Shown: positions 27,417-36,129 of the stretch, piece after piece
How the letters are laid out: each line of letters starts with the position of its first letter
How positions within the stretch are numbered: position 1 is the first letter of the stretch
Source of the DNA: Deefgea tanakiae
GTDB lineage: Bacteria; Pseudomonadota; Gammaproteobacteria; Burkholderiales; Chitinibacteraceae
Assembly: GCF_019665765.1 (NCBI RefSeq)
Contig: NZ_CP081150.1
Span: 124,001 to 188,000, forward strand
Reading direction: 5' to 3'
Length of the DNA: 64,000 nucleotides
Notes under the pieces: generated by a model
Databases searched by the model: none
The model's input: only the letters and a program-made list of their open reading frames with translations
Told to the model about the DNA's origin: nothing
Made by a program: the position numbers and the translations under genes

Positions 27417-28379
27417 ATGCAAAGACTTAGGCTGGGCATTCTTTTATGTAGTCTTATGATGTCAGCGGCACAGGCCACACCATTAGCAGAATGTCTTGGA
27501 CTTCCGGCAGCTGGAAAATACCTGATTGTGAATGCGGATGATGTGGGTATGCATCCCGATTTGGATAAAGCGGCATTCAAGCTGATTGATGCTGGGCAGA
27601 TTCAAGATATTTCAATGATGCCGCCGACGCCGAATTTTGCAGCAGCCGCCAAAATGGCCAAAGCGCGCAATATGAGCGTTGGTGTGCATCTCACTCTGAC
27701 TAATGAATGGCAAGACAAGCAGCCTTGGGGCGCGGTACTTTCCAAGAAAGAAGTTCCATCGTTATACAACCCACAAGGTCGCTTGTGGGCGACGACGGCC
27801 GAAGTCGCTCAGTACGCCAATTTGCCCGAAGTGAAAAAAGAATTGTTGGCGCAAATTGCCAAAGTGCAAGCGGCAGGATTGAAGGCGACGCATCTGGATG
27901 CGCACATGCTGTTTTGGGATGCGAGCCCAGCTTTGACTGAGTTGTATTTTTCGCTCGCCAAAGAAACGGGCATTCCGGTTTTATTGCAGGTATTTCGTCA
28001 ATCGAATGCCGAGCAAATGAAATTAACGCAGCAGTTTCAAATCCAACAGGGGATTGTGACGCCCGATACGTTTTCGATGCACTACAACCCTAGCCAGCGC
28101 GAACGGGGCGTGGCTTATCGCGGTTATTTTAATTTAATCAGTGAGCTGCCCGCAGGTGTGCATACGATCGGGATTCATCCCGCCGAAGACAGCGCATCGG
28201 CCAAGGCTGCGATTGCCGATCTGACTTTGCGGCTGACTGACTTTGCCGCGTGGCAAGATCCTGCTTTGCAGCAGCACATTCAATCATTGGGATTTAAACC
28301 GCTGACCTATGCGCCATTACACGCTTTGCAGCGTAGCGTGGTGGCTAATCCCAAAAACTGCCTGAGCCAATATAAATAG
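27417..28379 (+). CDS. Secreted YdjC/ChbG-family carbohydrate deacetylase
   Basis: 320 residues with signal peptide (MQRLRLGILLCSLMMSAAQA). Family motifs: YLIVNADDVGMHPDLDKAA split at ADD (metal Asp), VGVHLTLTNEW (metal His) and THLDAHM (His). ChbG removes an acetyl group from chitooligosaccharides; a periplasmic version would act on imported chitin fragments, consistent with a chitin-using host, but the true substrate is not shown. Monocistronic. Confidence 0.82.
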   Translation: MQRLRLGILLCSLMMSAAQATPLAECLGLPAAGKYLIVNADDVGMHPDLDKAAFKLIDAGQIQDISMMPPTPNFAAAAKMAKARNMSVGVHLTLTNEWQDKQPWGAVLSKKEVPSLYNPQGRLWATTAEVAQYANLPEVKKELLAQIAKVQAAGLKATHLDAHMLFWDASPALTELYFSLAKETGIPVLLQVFRQSNAEQMKLTQQFQIQQGIVTPDTFSMHYNPSQRERGVAYRGYFNLISELPAGVHTIGIHPAEDSASAKAAIADLTLRLTDFAAWQDPALQQHIQSLGFKPLTYAPLHALQRSVVANPKNCLSQYK

Positions 28380-28390
28380 AAGCTGTTTGG

Positions 28391-28435
28391 GTATTGCCTG
28401 CTAGGCTTTGCTGTTTTTGCTTTCAGGTTCAATAC
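28391..28435. repeat. 45-nt palindromic element, copy 5
   Basis: GTATTGC at the left, CAATAC at the right, CTAGG at 11-15, exactly 45 nt. The arms pair only at the outer six positions and around 13/33. Its right part encodes the last residues of the DUF1622 protein. Confidence 0.6.
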
Positions 28436-28781
28436 TCGGGGTTTGATTTCCTTTTTGCCACGGCCAGTGTCCAGAAAGTTCGAGTTCCATCGTAAAGCTG
28501 AGGAAAGTGCGGATCAGCACAACGAGGCCGAGTTTAATGAGATTATCGAGCGTGAGCTCAATCGCGATGGTGTAGATAATGTCGCTGATGATGAGAAATT
28601 CAAGGCTCAGCAAAATCCCTCGCCCAAGTTGTTGTCGCAGCGCGTGATAGGCGGGTTCTAGCTGATGTGTTTGCAGCAAATCACGGACAAACAGCCCCAA
28701 ACCGATGAGCGTCAACAGCAGTAAAATCCCAATTCCGAGGTATTCGACTGCCATGGCGATGCTGTGTAGTGTGATGCCCAT
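28401..28781 (-). CDS. DUF1622 family membrane protein
   Basis: 126 residues, about three TM helices (VEYLGIGILLLLTLIGLGLF, then ILLSLEFLIISDIIYTIAI, then LGLVVLIRTFLSF) and a polar C-terminal tail. It fits DUF1622, small conserved membrane proteins of unknown function. One 45-nt element overlaps the 3' end of the gene and another lies 20 bp before its start, so the gene is bracketed by two elements. Confidence 0.75.
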   Translation of the reverse strand: MGITLHSIAMAVEYLGIGILLLLTLIGLGLFVRDLLQTHQLEPAYHALRQQLGRGILLSLEFLIISDIIYTIAIELTLDNLIKLGLVVLIRTFLSFTMELELSGHWPWQKGNQTPSIEPESKNSKA

Positions 28782-28800
28782 CGTTTTTCCTTTCTTATAG

Positions 28801-28845
28801 GTATTGTCTACTAGCTATTATTCAATATAGCTTGGCTGGCTATAC
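28801..28845. repeat. 45-nt palindromic element, copy 6
   Basis: GTATTG at the left and CTATAC at the right. An inner arm pairs AGCTAT with ATAGCT, shifted by one base. CTAGC is at 11-15. It lies in the leader of the DUF1622 gene. Confidence 0.75.
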
Positions 28846-28861
28846 GTGCATTTAAAAAGGT

Positions 28862-29078
28862 GATGCCCAGATAGTGTGTTGATGTTGTGTGACGCGCTGG
28901 TAGGGCTGGGGCTTTAAAATCCCTCAATATCAAACCGACGTAGTCGGTGCAGATATAGGGCGTCTTTCTTTGCTTACTTTCTTTGAAGAAGCAAAGAAAG
29001 TAAGTCCTCATCGTGGATTGCGACAGTAAAACGCCGTGCCGTAGGCACTTAAAAATATCAACATCTAGTTTGAACATC
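28862..29078. repeat. Non-coding repeat with internal hairpin, copy R1
   Basis: 217 bp, ended by imperfect inverted repeats (GATGCCCAGAT... at the left; TTTGAACATC at the right). Inside is GTAGTCGGTGCAGATATAG, then the long hairpin CTTACTTTCTTTG - AAGAAG - CAAAGAAAGTAAG, then GATTGCGACAGTAAAAC and GGCACTTAAAA. It shares its core with copies at 32610 and 34823. It fills most of the 349-bp gap beside copy 6. Confidence 0.8.
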
Positions 29079-29082
29079 GCCC

Positions 29083-29113
29083 AAAAAAAACCGCATGTAA
29101 TCCATGCGGTTTT
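29083..29113 (-). terminator. Terminator of the PIG-L gene
   Basis: AAAACCGCATG / CATGCGGTTTT hairpin; on the minus strand the 3' side runs into a T tract. Confidence 0.85.
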
Positions 29114-29130
29114 CGTTTTGCTGACGGCGA

Positions 29131-29991
29131 TTAAGCCAGAATCGCTTTAATATCGTCGCTTTCGCTAATCGTGAATTTCTTGTCGGTTGGCACCAAATTG
29201 CTGCCGTCAAAACGGCCCACATGGTAAATCGACCCAAACGAGAATGTTGGCGCTGCTGCACCTTGGCCGCCGCAGACTTCTGCGCCACGGCGAACGTTGT
29301 CGGCCATATAGCCAGGCAGACGCAAGTGGTATGGATTGCGGCGCACTTCTTCAACGTGGCAAGCCAAAGCTGCGATCAAATCTGCAGTATCGTTCAAGCT
29401 AGTCGCGATCAAAGCATTTGGCGCTTCCATTTGACGCCAGAACTCGCTTTGTACCAATACACAGCTGTGATTCGCCGCTTTGAGCGCATCAACGAGCAGG
29501 TAGTAAGTACCGATATGCGCAGAGTGGTAGTCGTTATTGTGTGGGCAAACGACGACTTGCGGTTTGTATTTGCGCAGGATGTTGGCGATGACTTCGACTT
29601 TTTCAGCCCATGCAGTTGGGTTGCCATCACGCGTTTTGCAGTTCACATCCATCAGGCCGCCTGGAATCGTTTCGAGCAAGCCCCAGCCGAGGTAATCGCA
29701 GGCATTTTTTACTTCAACCCAGCGCTCTGGCTGGCGTTTCAAGTTTGAGCCTTGTGAAACCGCCACGTTAATCACGTTGAAACCCGCTTCGCGGCCTAAA
29801 CGCAATGGCAAGCCACCGATAATGCATTCGTCGTCTGGGTGCGGTGCAAAAATCATCGCGATTGGTGCGTCAGCGGCGAGTTCAGCTTTTGGTGCGTGAC
29901 CCAGCTCATCTAAATTTGAAAACAAAGGCGCGTCGGTTTTTTGTAATAGGGCGTTATGCGCCTCAACCAGCGCGATATATGGGTTGCTCAT
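29131..29991 (-). CDS. PIG-L/LmbE family deacetylase
   Basis: 286 residues, zinc-dependent N-deacetylase fold. Metal motif HPDDE at 51-55 and the second His cluster in NNDYHSAHIGTYY. These enzymes remove acetyl from N-acetylglucosamine-type groups on sugars or conjugates. No glycosyltransferase genes are adjacent, so the substrate is open. Monocistronic, with a strong terminator. Confidence 0.87.
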   Translation of the reverse strand: MSNPYIALVEAHNALLQKTDAPLFSNLDELGHAPKAELAADAPIAMIFAPHPDDECIIGGLPLRLGREAGFNVINVAVSQGSNLKRQPERWVEVKNACDYLGWGLLETIPGGLMDVNCKTRDGNPTAWAEKVEVIANILRKYKPQVVVCPHNNDYHSAHIGTYYLLVDALKAANHSCVLVQSEFWRQMEAPNALIATSLNDTADLIAALACHVEEVRRNPYHLRLPGYMADNVRRGAEVCGGQGAAAPTFSFGSIYHVGRFDGSNLVPTDKKFTISESDDIKAILA

Positions 29992-30215
29992 TGGCTAAAC
30001 TCCGGTGCGGATTGCAGGACAGGAAAAAAGATTATCAAGAGTATAGGCGTTCAAACTCCCGCAACCAAGAGTCAGTCGTGAACAACTGCGATTTGAGTTG
30101 ATTTTTCACAGTATTTACGTAAGAAAAAGCGTCCCTGATGCGGATCGTAGGGGTTTAGCTTTGAGGGATTGTCATTAAAGTGCTGCATAATGAGTAAAAA
30201 TTCATCGAGATAAAA

Positions 30216-31280
30216 ATGTTGCAGTATTTCCGTAGTTCATTTCTGGTCACGTTTTTAGGCTTAGTTGGCGCGTGGCTGATTGCAGGCTGGGGCGGCTTGT
30301 GGATCGCATTTAATTTGGCCTTACTTGAAACCAGTTTGAGTTTTGATAATGCGGTGGTGAATGCCTCGGTGCTCAAGCATTGGGATGAAAAATGGCGCAA
30401 ACGCTTTTTGCTGTGGGGCATGTTGATTGCTGTTTTTGGCATGCGCGTGATTTTCCCGCTGCTGATTGTGGCGGTGATTGCCGGCATGGCACCGATGCCG
30501 GGGCCGATGGCGTTGATCGATTATTTCAGTAGTGGCGTGTGGCCTGCGAATGATGTGCTCTCTATGGCGATTGTCGATCAAAATCGTTATGCCAGCATTT
30601 TGACGTCGGCGCATATCGAGGTATCGGCTTTTGGCGGCGCGTTTTTGCTGTTGGTATTTTTGAATTTTTTTATTGATGCCGAAAAAGACACGCACTGGTT
30701 TAGCCCCGTAGAGCGGCTGTTGGCCAAGTTGGGCAAGCTCGATATGGCAGCGATTGTGCTGAGCTTAATGCTGCTGGTGCTGATGGCGGCGTCACTCTCT
30801 GCTGCCGAAGGCTATCGATTCCTCGTCGCGGGCGTGTGGGGCGTGATTGTGTTTGTGTTGGTCGATGGTTTGGGTGATTTGATTGGCGACGAAGGCGCGG
30901 CGGCGAAAACGGGCTGGGGTGGGTTTATTTACCTCGAAATTTTGGATGCATCGTTCTCATTCGACGGCGTTTTGGGCGCATTTGCGCTGACGAAAAATAT
31001 CTTTTTGATTGCGATTGGGCTGGGCATCGGCGCGATGTTTGTGCGTAGCTTTACGATTTTGTTAGTCGAAAAAGGCACGCTCAGCGCCTTCAAATACTTA
31101 GAGCACGGCGCATTTTGGGCCATCGGTGCACTCGCCGCCGTCATGCTACTCGCGGCAAGGTTTCATATTCCAGAAGTGATTACGGGCGGTGTGGCTGCGG
31201 TGCTGATCATTGCGGCTGGGGTGCATTCTTGGTTGATTAATCGCCACCAACTTGCCTCCGAAATTAACGCACATCAGTAG
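30216..31280 (+). CDS. DUF475 family membrane protein (TerC-related)
   Basis: 354 residues with about nine TM helices. It shares with TerC the intramembrane acidic motifs ETSLSFDNAVVNASVL (about 40-55) and DASFSFDGVLGAFA (about 245-258). TerC-superfamily proteins are linked to metal (manganese) export and tellurite tolerance; DUF475 itself has no firm function. The 3' end overlaps the globin gene on the other strand by 7 nt. Confidence 0.82.
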   Translation: MLQYFRSSFLVTFLGLVGAWLIAGWGGLWIAFNLALLETSLSFDNAVVNASVLKHWDEKWRKRFLLWGMLIAVFGMRVIFPLLIVAVIAGMAPMPGPMALIDYFSSGVWPANDVLSMAIVDQNRYASILTSAHIEVSAFGGAFLLLVFLNFFIDAEKDTHWFSPVERLLAKLGKLDMAAIVLSLMLLVLMAASLSAAEGYRFLVAGVWGVIVFVLVDGLGDLIGDEGAAAKTGWGGFIYLEILDASFSFDGVLGAFALTKNIFLIAIGLGIGAMFVRSFTILLVEKGTLSAFKYLEHGAFWAIGALAAVMLLAARFHIPEVITGGVAAVLIIAAGVHSWLINRHQLASEINAHQ

Positions 31281-31684
31281 GCGTGCGCTTTCATCGCTTG
31301 TGCCATGAGGCGATAGGTCGCAACCCATGCTTCGCGGGTTTCTTCGGTAAACTCATCACCTAAGCCCGCTTTCAATGTCCTGAGTAGCGCATTGCCGACT
31401 AAGGTGTAATGTTCAGGCAGTACGCCATAGCCGACGTGGCGTTCGGCCAGTTTGTGCAGTACTGGAACAATTTTACTCAGGTCATTTAATCCATTTACCG
31501 CCACTTTCAGTGTGCCCATCAGCATTTTGCCTTGCTCGCTCATATCGTGCTTAAACAAGCGCCGCAAGCTGGGATCAATCTCAAATAGTTTTTGATAGAA
31601 AATCGCCGATGCTTGATCGGCAATCGGCTCGACTTTGGCAAAGCTCTGTTGGACTAAACGAATTTGCTGGGCGGTAAGTGACAT
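31274..31684 (-). CDS. Single-domain globin (Vgb-type bacterial hemoglobin)
   Basis: 136 residues with a full globin fold. Tyr in AIFYQKLFEIDP is the likely B10 residue, Gln in SEQGKML is the likely E7, and His in LAERHVGYGV is the proximal F8 ligand. Such proteins bind O2 or NO and supply or detoxify gas. It is the last gene on the strand of the heme-uptake cluster, 118 bp after hmuV, but may have its own promoter. Confidence 0.9.
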   Translation of the reverse strand: MSLTAQQIRLVQQSFAKVEPIADQASAIFYQKLFEIDPSLRRLFKHDMSEQGKMLMGTLKVAVNGLNDLSKIVPVLHKLAERHVGYGVLPEHYTLVGNALLRTLKAGLGDEFTEETREAWVATYRLMAQAMKAHAY

Positions 31685-31801
31685 CCTGTGACTCCTTGAG
31701 AAACGTCATTTAGCCTAGTCGATGAAAAAATGAGCTGCAGCGTTATTTTGATCAAATGGACTGTTGCGCTGGTGGATATCCTTGGTACTTCGATTTCATT
31801 C

Positions 31802-32587
31802 TTAAGCAAACAATACCAAAGGCCGTTGCGCATCTTTGGGGTGCGGTAGCACGGTGACGGGGAGATCGTAGGTTTGCTCCAAAAAGTCGCTGCGCAGCAC
31901 CTTACTGGGTATCCCGCTGGCGATAATGCTGTTATTGGCTAGCATGGCGATACGTGTGCAATATCTGGCAGCTAGGTTCACGTCATGCAGCACGGCGACG
32001 ACGGCGATACCGGTTTCTAGCGCCAATGTTTTGGCGGCGGATAAGAGGCTGTGCTGATGCAGCGGGTCGAGGCTGGCGGTTGGTTCATCGAGTAACAGGC
32101 AGCGATACTCCCCCGATTGATAGCAGGCCAAGATTTGTACCATTGCTCGTGCAAACTGCACGCGTTGTTGTTCGCCGCCCGATAGGCTGGGGTAGCAGCG
32201 GCCTAATAAATGCGTGACATCAGCTCTGTGCGCGGCGTGTTGTACTTGCTCGGCGACCTCTGCCGGCGATAGTTCTGGAAAAGGGTAGGCGCCCATCGTG
32301 ATGACGGCGTCGACCATCAGATTGAAGTTCAGCCCCGGATTTTGCGGTAAGACGACGCGTTTGCGGGCTAATGCCGCTGTATTCATCGCCGACAATGGCA
32401 CATCGCCCCAGCGCACTTGCCCCGCGCTGGGCGTGAGTTCGCCAGCGGCAATGGTTAAGAGTGTTGATTTCCCCGCGCCATTTGCACCCAAAATCGCGGT
32501 GAAATCGCCCGCCGGAATTTCGAGCGAGATGTCTTGCAAAACTGTCGATTTGCCGCGCGAAAAAGAAATATTTTTAAGTTGTAACAT
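31802..32587 (-). CDS. hmuV: Hemin ABC transporter ATP-binding protein HmuV
   Basis: 261 residues. Walker A GANGAGKST, signature LSGGEQQR, Walker B CLLLDEPTASLD. It powers the HmuTU heme importer. AGGA sits 6 nt before the ATG at 32585-32587; an ATG two codons upstream would overlap it. A copy of the non-coding repeat (R2) fills the gap to hmuU, although these two genes are normally adjacent. Confidence 0.92.
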   Translation of the reverse strand: MLQLKNISFSRGKSTVLQDISLEIPAGDFTAILGANGAGKSTLLTIAAGELTPSAGQVRWGDVPLSAMNTAALARKRVVLPQNPGLNFNLMVDAVITMGAYPFPELSPAEVAEQVQHAAHRADVTHLLGRCYPSLSGGEQQRVQFARAMVQILACYQSGEYRCLLLDEPTASLDPLHQHSLLSAAKTLALETGIAVVAVLHDVNLAARYCTRIAMLANNSIIASGIPSKVLRSDFLEQTYDLPVTVLPHPKDAQRPLVLFA

Positions 32588-32609
32588 GCCCATTCCTGTC
32601 TATTTGGAA

Positions 32610-32878
32610 ATGTTCAGATTTGGAGTTGATATTAGTGTTGCGCTCGTCGAGCTGGGGATTTTAAAACCCCTCATATCAAGCCGACGAAGTCGGTGCAGAT
32701 ATATGGGTCGCCTTTCTTTGCTTACTTTCTTTGGCGAAGCAAAGAAAGTAAGTCCCCGTCGCGGATTGCGACTGTAAAACACGGTGCACCCTGAGGGTGT
32801 GGGCTTTGCTAAGCCGCAAGTGGCTAAGCGACGCCACACCGCAGGCACTTAAAACCATCAACACCAAATCTGAACATC
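32610..32878. repeat. Non-coding repeat with terminal inverted repeats, copy R2
   Basis: 269 bp bounded by inverted repeats that match at 20 of 21 bases (ATGTTCAGATTTGG at the left; CCAAATCTGAACAT at the right). It contains the core hairpin CTTACTTTCTTTG - GCGAAG - CAAAGAAAGTAAG near 32720-32752 and GGCACTTAAAA near the right end. It is larger than R1 because of an extra segment around 32780-32840. No transposase gene. The structure is that of a MITE. Confidence 0.8.
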
Positions 32879-32883
32879 ATCGT

Positions 32884-33873
32884 TTATTTGCGGCGCAGTA
32901 AAAGCGCGAGAAAAAATGGCCCGCCAATCAAGCTAGTGATGACGCCAATCGGTAACTCGGCGGGCTGTACAGCGATGCGCGCCAGCCAATCGGCGAGCAG
33001 CAAGGCCATTGCGCCGAGTAAAAATGAAGCAGGCAGCAGCCTGCGATGATCCGCGCCCAACACCATGCGCACGCAATGCGGCACGACCAAGCCGACGAAA
33101 CCAATCCCGCCGGTTGCAGCGACCAAGGGGCCGATGAGCAGGGCAGTGAGCGTAATCAGAATGCGGCGCAAACCTTTAATCTCAAAGCCCAAATGATGCG
33201 CTTCGCGCTCGCCCAGCAGTAGCGCATTCATCGCCCGCCAATAGCGCATGATGCACAGCGAGATGAGCAATAAAAACGGCGCTAATATCGCTAAGCGCTG
33301 CCAGCTCGCGCCCGCCAAGCTACCCATATTCCAAAAGGTGAGGCTGCGGAGTTCGTTGTCATCCGCCAAGTAAGTGAACAGGCCAATCAAGCTGCCGCAA
33401 ATCGCATTAATCGCAATCCCCGCCAGCAATAAACCCGCCATGCCCGGATAACGGCGGCCAAGGTGATAGGCCAAGGCGGTGGCGATTAAGCTACCGATAA
33501 AGGCGGCGGGTGCCAGCACTGCAAAACTACCCCCTCCCAGTACAATCGCCATCACCGCGCCCAGCGAGGCGCCGGACGATATACCTATCAGGCTAGGTTC
33601 CGCCAACGGGTTGCGAAACAAGGCCTGCATCGTCGCGCCCGCCAGCGCCAATACGCCACCCGCTAAGGCCGCCAGTAAAACGCGCGGCAGGCGAATATCG
33701 AGCAATACATCACGCCAGAATTGCTGGTCGCCATCCAAGCTGGCATTAAAAAATACGTTAGGTAGTTCGCGCAGCGGAATTTGCACGCTGCCGTGGCTGG
33801 CAGTGAGCAAAATAAGCGCCAGCAAAAGGCCGCCGCTGGCGAACCATTGGAGAGGATTATCTTTACTGATCAT
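32884..33873 (-). CDS. hmuU: Hemin ABC transporter permease HmuU
   Basis: 329 residues, FecCD/BtuC-type permease with about ten TM helices. FRNPLAEPSLIGISSGASLGAV and GFVGLVVPHCVRMVLGADHR are the usual family motifs. It overlaps hmuT by 4 nt. It forms the inner-membrane channel with HmuV. Confidence 0.93.
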   Translation of the reverse strand: MISKDNPLQWFASGGLLLALILLTASHGSVQIPLRELPNVFFNASLDGDQQFWRDVLLDIRLPRVLLAALAGGVLALAGATMQALFRNPLAEPSLIGISSGASLGAVMAIVLGGGSFAVLAPAAFIGSLIATALAYHLGRRYPGMAGLLLAGIAINAICGSLIGLFTYLADDNELRSLTFWNMGSLAGASWQRLAILAPFLLLISLCIMRYWRAMNALLLGEREAHHLGFEIKGLRRILITLTALLIGPLVAATGGIGFVGLVVPHCVRMVLGADHRRLLPASFLLGAMALLLADWLARIAVQPAELPIGVITSLIGGPFFLALLLRRK

Positions 33874-34703
33874 TTGCGCACGAGCTGCTTGAGTTCGGTG
33901 AGGGCTTCGGGCAGGCGGGGGCCAAAGCCGAGTAGTAATAAATCATCCATCACTAGCACGCGTTTTTGTTTCGCGGCAGGCGATTGCGACAGGCCGGGCG
34001 AGGCGAGCATTTTATCGATGCCGCCCAAGCTTTCCACCGAGCGCGTGGTGGTGATGATGACATCGGGGCGCAGCGCGGCAAGGCTCTCTTGCGACAGCGG
34101 TTTATAGCCTTGCTGTTTAGCCAGCACATTGCTCATGCCTGCCAGATTCATCATCGCATCGGCGCTGGTGTTTTTGCCTGCGCCTTCTGGCGCGCCAGTA
34201 CGGCTCATCAGCATCAGCGCACGAGTTTGATTAGGTTTTTGTGCAAGTACTCCGACTTGTTTTTGTAAATCGGCGACCATTTTTCGCCCGTCATCGCGCA
34301 AACCGAGCGCGGCGGCGACACCGTAAATTCGTTTTTCTAAATCCGGCATCGTAGGGCCGCTTGGCAACACGACGACGCGACGCCCCATGCGGCGCAATTG
34401 CTCCAGCGCCTCAGGTGGCCCTGCTTGATCAGAGGCCAAAATGAGGTCGGGCTTGGCTGATAAAACGCCTTCGACTGAAAACTGGCGGTAGTAGCCTACT
34501 TTCGGTAATTGATTCGCAGCAGCAGGATAAACGCTCGATTGATCGACGGCGACCAAGCGATTGCCGGCATTTAGCGCATAAACGATCTCAGTCAGCGGGC
34601 CGCCCAAACTGACAACACGCATTTCGGCGGCAAACGCCACGGCGGTAAAGGCGCTGAGGCAGTACAGCACCATGATGGTGGTGATGGAGTAAAAAGTTCG
34701 CAT
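33870..34703 (-). CDS. hmuT: Periplasmic hemin-binding protein HmuT
   Basis: 277 residues with a signal peptide (about 1-25, ending AVAFAA). A cluster A-I type binding fold (MRVVSLGGPLTEIVYALN). VGYYRQFSVEGVLS contains the Tyr at the position that ligates heme in ShuT/HmuT. It hands heme from the outer-membrane receptor to HmuUV. Confidence 0.9.
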   Translation of the reverse strand: MRTFYSITTIMVLYCLSAFTAVAFAAEMRVVSLGGPLTEIVYALNAGNRLVAVDQSSVYPAAANQLPKVGYYRQFSVEGVLSAKPDLILASDQAGPPEALEQLRRMGRRVVVLPSGPTMPDLEKRIYGVAAALGLRDDGRKMVADLQKQVGVLAQKPNQTRALMLMSRTGAPEGAGKNTSADAMMNLAGMSNVLAKQQGYKPLSQESLAALRPDVIITTTRSVESLGGIDKMLASPGLSQSPAAKQKRVLVMDDLLLLGFGPRLPEALTELKQLVRK

Positions 34704-34762
34704 GGTGGTTTCCAGCTAGCAGTAAAGGTCGTAAATGAGTTAACTATGTAGATTTTTTATTG

Positions 34763-34807
34763 GTATTGACTTGTAGACTTTATTAATTAATGGCTACAAG
34801 CAGATAC
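34763..34807. repeat. 45-nt palindromic element, copy 7
   Basis: GTATTG at the left and GATAC at the right. Positions 8-14 (CTTGTAG) pair perfectly with 32-38 (CTACAAG), then 15/31 is unpaired and the inner arm resumes. It lies about 60 bp upstream of hmuT. Confidence 0.8.
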
Positions 34808-34822
34808 TATTTATTTTCAGGG

Positions 34823-35061
34823 GTTTCAACTTGATGCCGTGCCTTGCTAGTTGAGCAGGGGCTTAAAATCCCGTCCAAGCGCACCGAATGAGGGAGAGAG
34901 ACAAACAGATTTACCGTTTGGCTCACGACTGACCGAGGGCACAGCGGAGCTGGGCGCGTTCGGGTCGCCTTCTCTTGCTTACTTCTCTTGGCGAAGCAAG
35001 AGAAGTAAGTCCCTGTCGCGGATTGCGACTGTAAAACAATGTGCCGCAGGCACTTAAAATC
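34823..35061. repeat. Non-coding repeat with internal hairpin, copy R3
   Basis: About 239 bp, most of the 358-bp gap between hmuS and hmuT. The core hairpin here is CTTACTTCTCTTG - GCGAAG - CAAGAGAAGTAAG: both arms differ from R2 at matching positions, so base pairing is kept. It then shares GTCGCGGATTGCGACTGTAA and GCAGGCACTTAAAAT. The left half is unlike R1 and R2, and the right inverted repeat seems lost at the hmuS stop codon. Confidence 0.72.
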
Positions 35062-36108
35062 TTATTTAGCTAAAGGCGTGCTGCACAAGCTTTCCATCAG
35101 TGCGCGCCATTCTGGCAATTCGGGTACCCCCGGTTTGCGTACGCCAAAGAACTGCACGATTAGCTCGCCATTGGCGGCGTAGACTTCGAGCGAGGTCACC
35201 CAGCCGTCGCTTGTTGGCTTATTAACGACCCAGCATGATGCAATCGCTTCGGTGTTCAAATGCAGATTAAATTTCGGGTCGAGTACGTTGTACCAAGGCC
35301 CAGTGCGCACCAGTTTTTGCACTGGGCCTGAGTGGATTTGTACGATGCCGCGATTGCCGACAAAACACATAATTGCCAGCTCTGAGGCGGCAGCGGCTTG
35401 TAGCATGATTTCAGTCGCATCAATCGCAACCGATTGCGCTAAGTCATTACCGGCTGCTTGCAATGCACCAAGGCGGCTCACATTGTGTTTGCGAAGCATT
35501 GGGAAAAAGCCGTGCGTGTCAGTCAGTGCCAACCATGCGGCGCGCAAAGCGGCGGTATCTTGCGCTTGGCTTGGCGTTTCATCCACAGGGTAGGCGGCAG
35601 TCTGTGGCCAAGTTGCTTCACCATTGCCAAATTTAGCAATCAGCGCATCGAAAGCCGCCACATTGCTGTGCTCAGTTAAATACACTTTATGAATGGCAAC
35701 GCCCGCGCCATCAAAAAACTGCACGCTGCGGCGCTCGCCTTCGAGCACGGCAAACTGGGTTTTCCACATCGAGAAAAACATCCGCAAATCGAGGTCTTTG
35801 CCCAGTACCAAGCCAATGCCTTTTTCCGCGTCAACTTGCTCGTATTCGCCATGGCGCTCGTGCACACACCAGTCGTTGCGGCTCAGCACCATCACTGAGC
35901 CCAAAGTTGGCAATTCACGGAAGATTTCTTGTGCTGTGCCAGTGAGCGGGGAGGCTGTTACGCCACATTGCGCAGCGATGAGTTCCGCTTCGCTGACATT
36001 AAGACGTGCAGCGCGTTCACGGGCGCGTAGTTTTGGTTCGGTTTCTAGGAGGGCTTGGTAGGCGGCCTGTAATGTGGCCGCGTGTTCGGCAAAAGTCATT
36101 GCGTTCAT
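35062..36108 (-). CDS. hmuS: Hemin-degrading factor HmuS/HemS
   Basis: 348 residues, a cytoplasmic heme-binding/heme-releasing protein built of two similar halves. The conserved FVGNRGIVQIHSGPV region contains the HemS heme-ligand His. It receives imported heme and passes it on or breaks it down. It is downstream of the VOC gene by 21 bp. Confidence 0.9.
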   Translation of the reverse strand: MNAMTFAEHAATLQAAYQALLETEPKLRARERAARLNVSEAELIAAQCGVTASPLTGTAQEIFRELPTLGSVMVLSRNDWCVHERHGEYEQVDAEKGIGLVLGKDLDLRMFFSMWKTQFAVLEGERRSVQFFDGAGVAIHKVYLTEHSNVAAFDALIAKFGNGEATWPQTAAYPVDETPSQAQDTAALRAAWLALTDTHGFFPMLRKHNVSRLGALQAAGNDLAQSVAIDATEIMLQAAAASELAIMCFVGNRGIVQIHSGPVQKLVRTGPWYNVLDPKFNLHLNTEAIASCWVVNKPTSDGWVTSLEVYAANGELIVQFFGVRKPGVPELPEWRALMESLCSTPLAK

Positions 36109-36129
36109 GAGGTTCTCCTTCTTAAGTGG

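Noticed and set aside
28811-29077. Possible ORFs inside repeats R1 and R2 (e.g. with CFFKESKQRK or CFAKESKQRK)
   Set aside because: They are readings of the repeat hairpin, not conserved genes; similar spurious ORFs are often annotated from such repeats.
31772-31816. Possible further 45-nt element ending AATAC near the 3' end of hmuV
   Set aside because: The left end is GTGG, not GTAT, and the arms do not pair.
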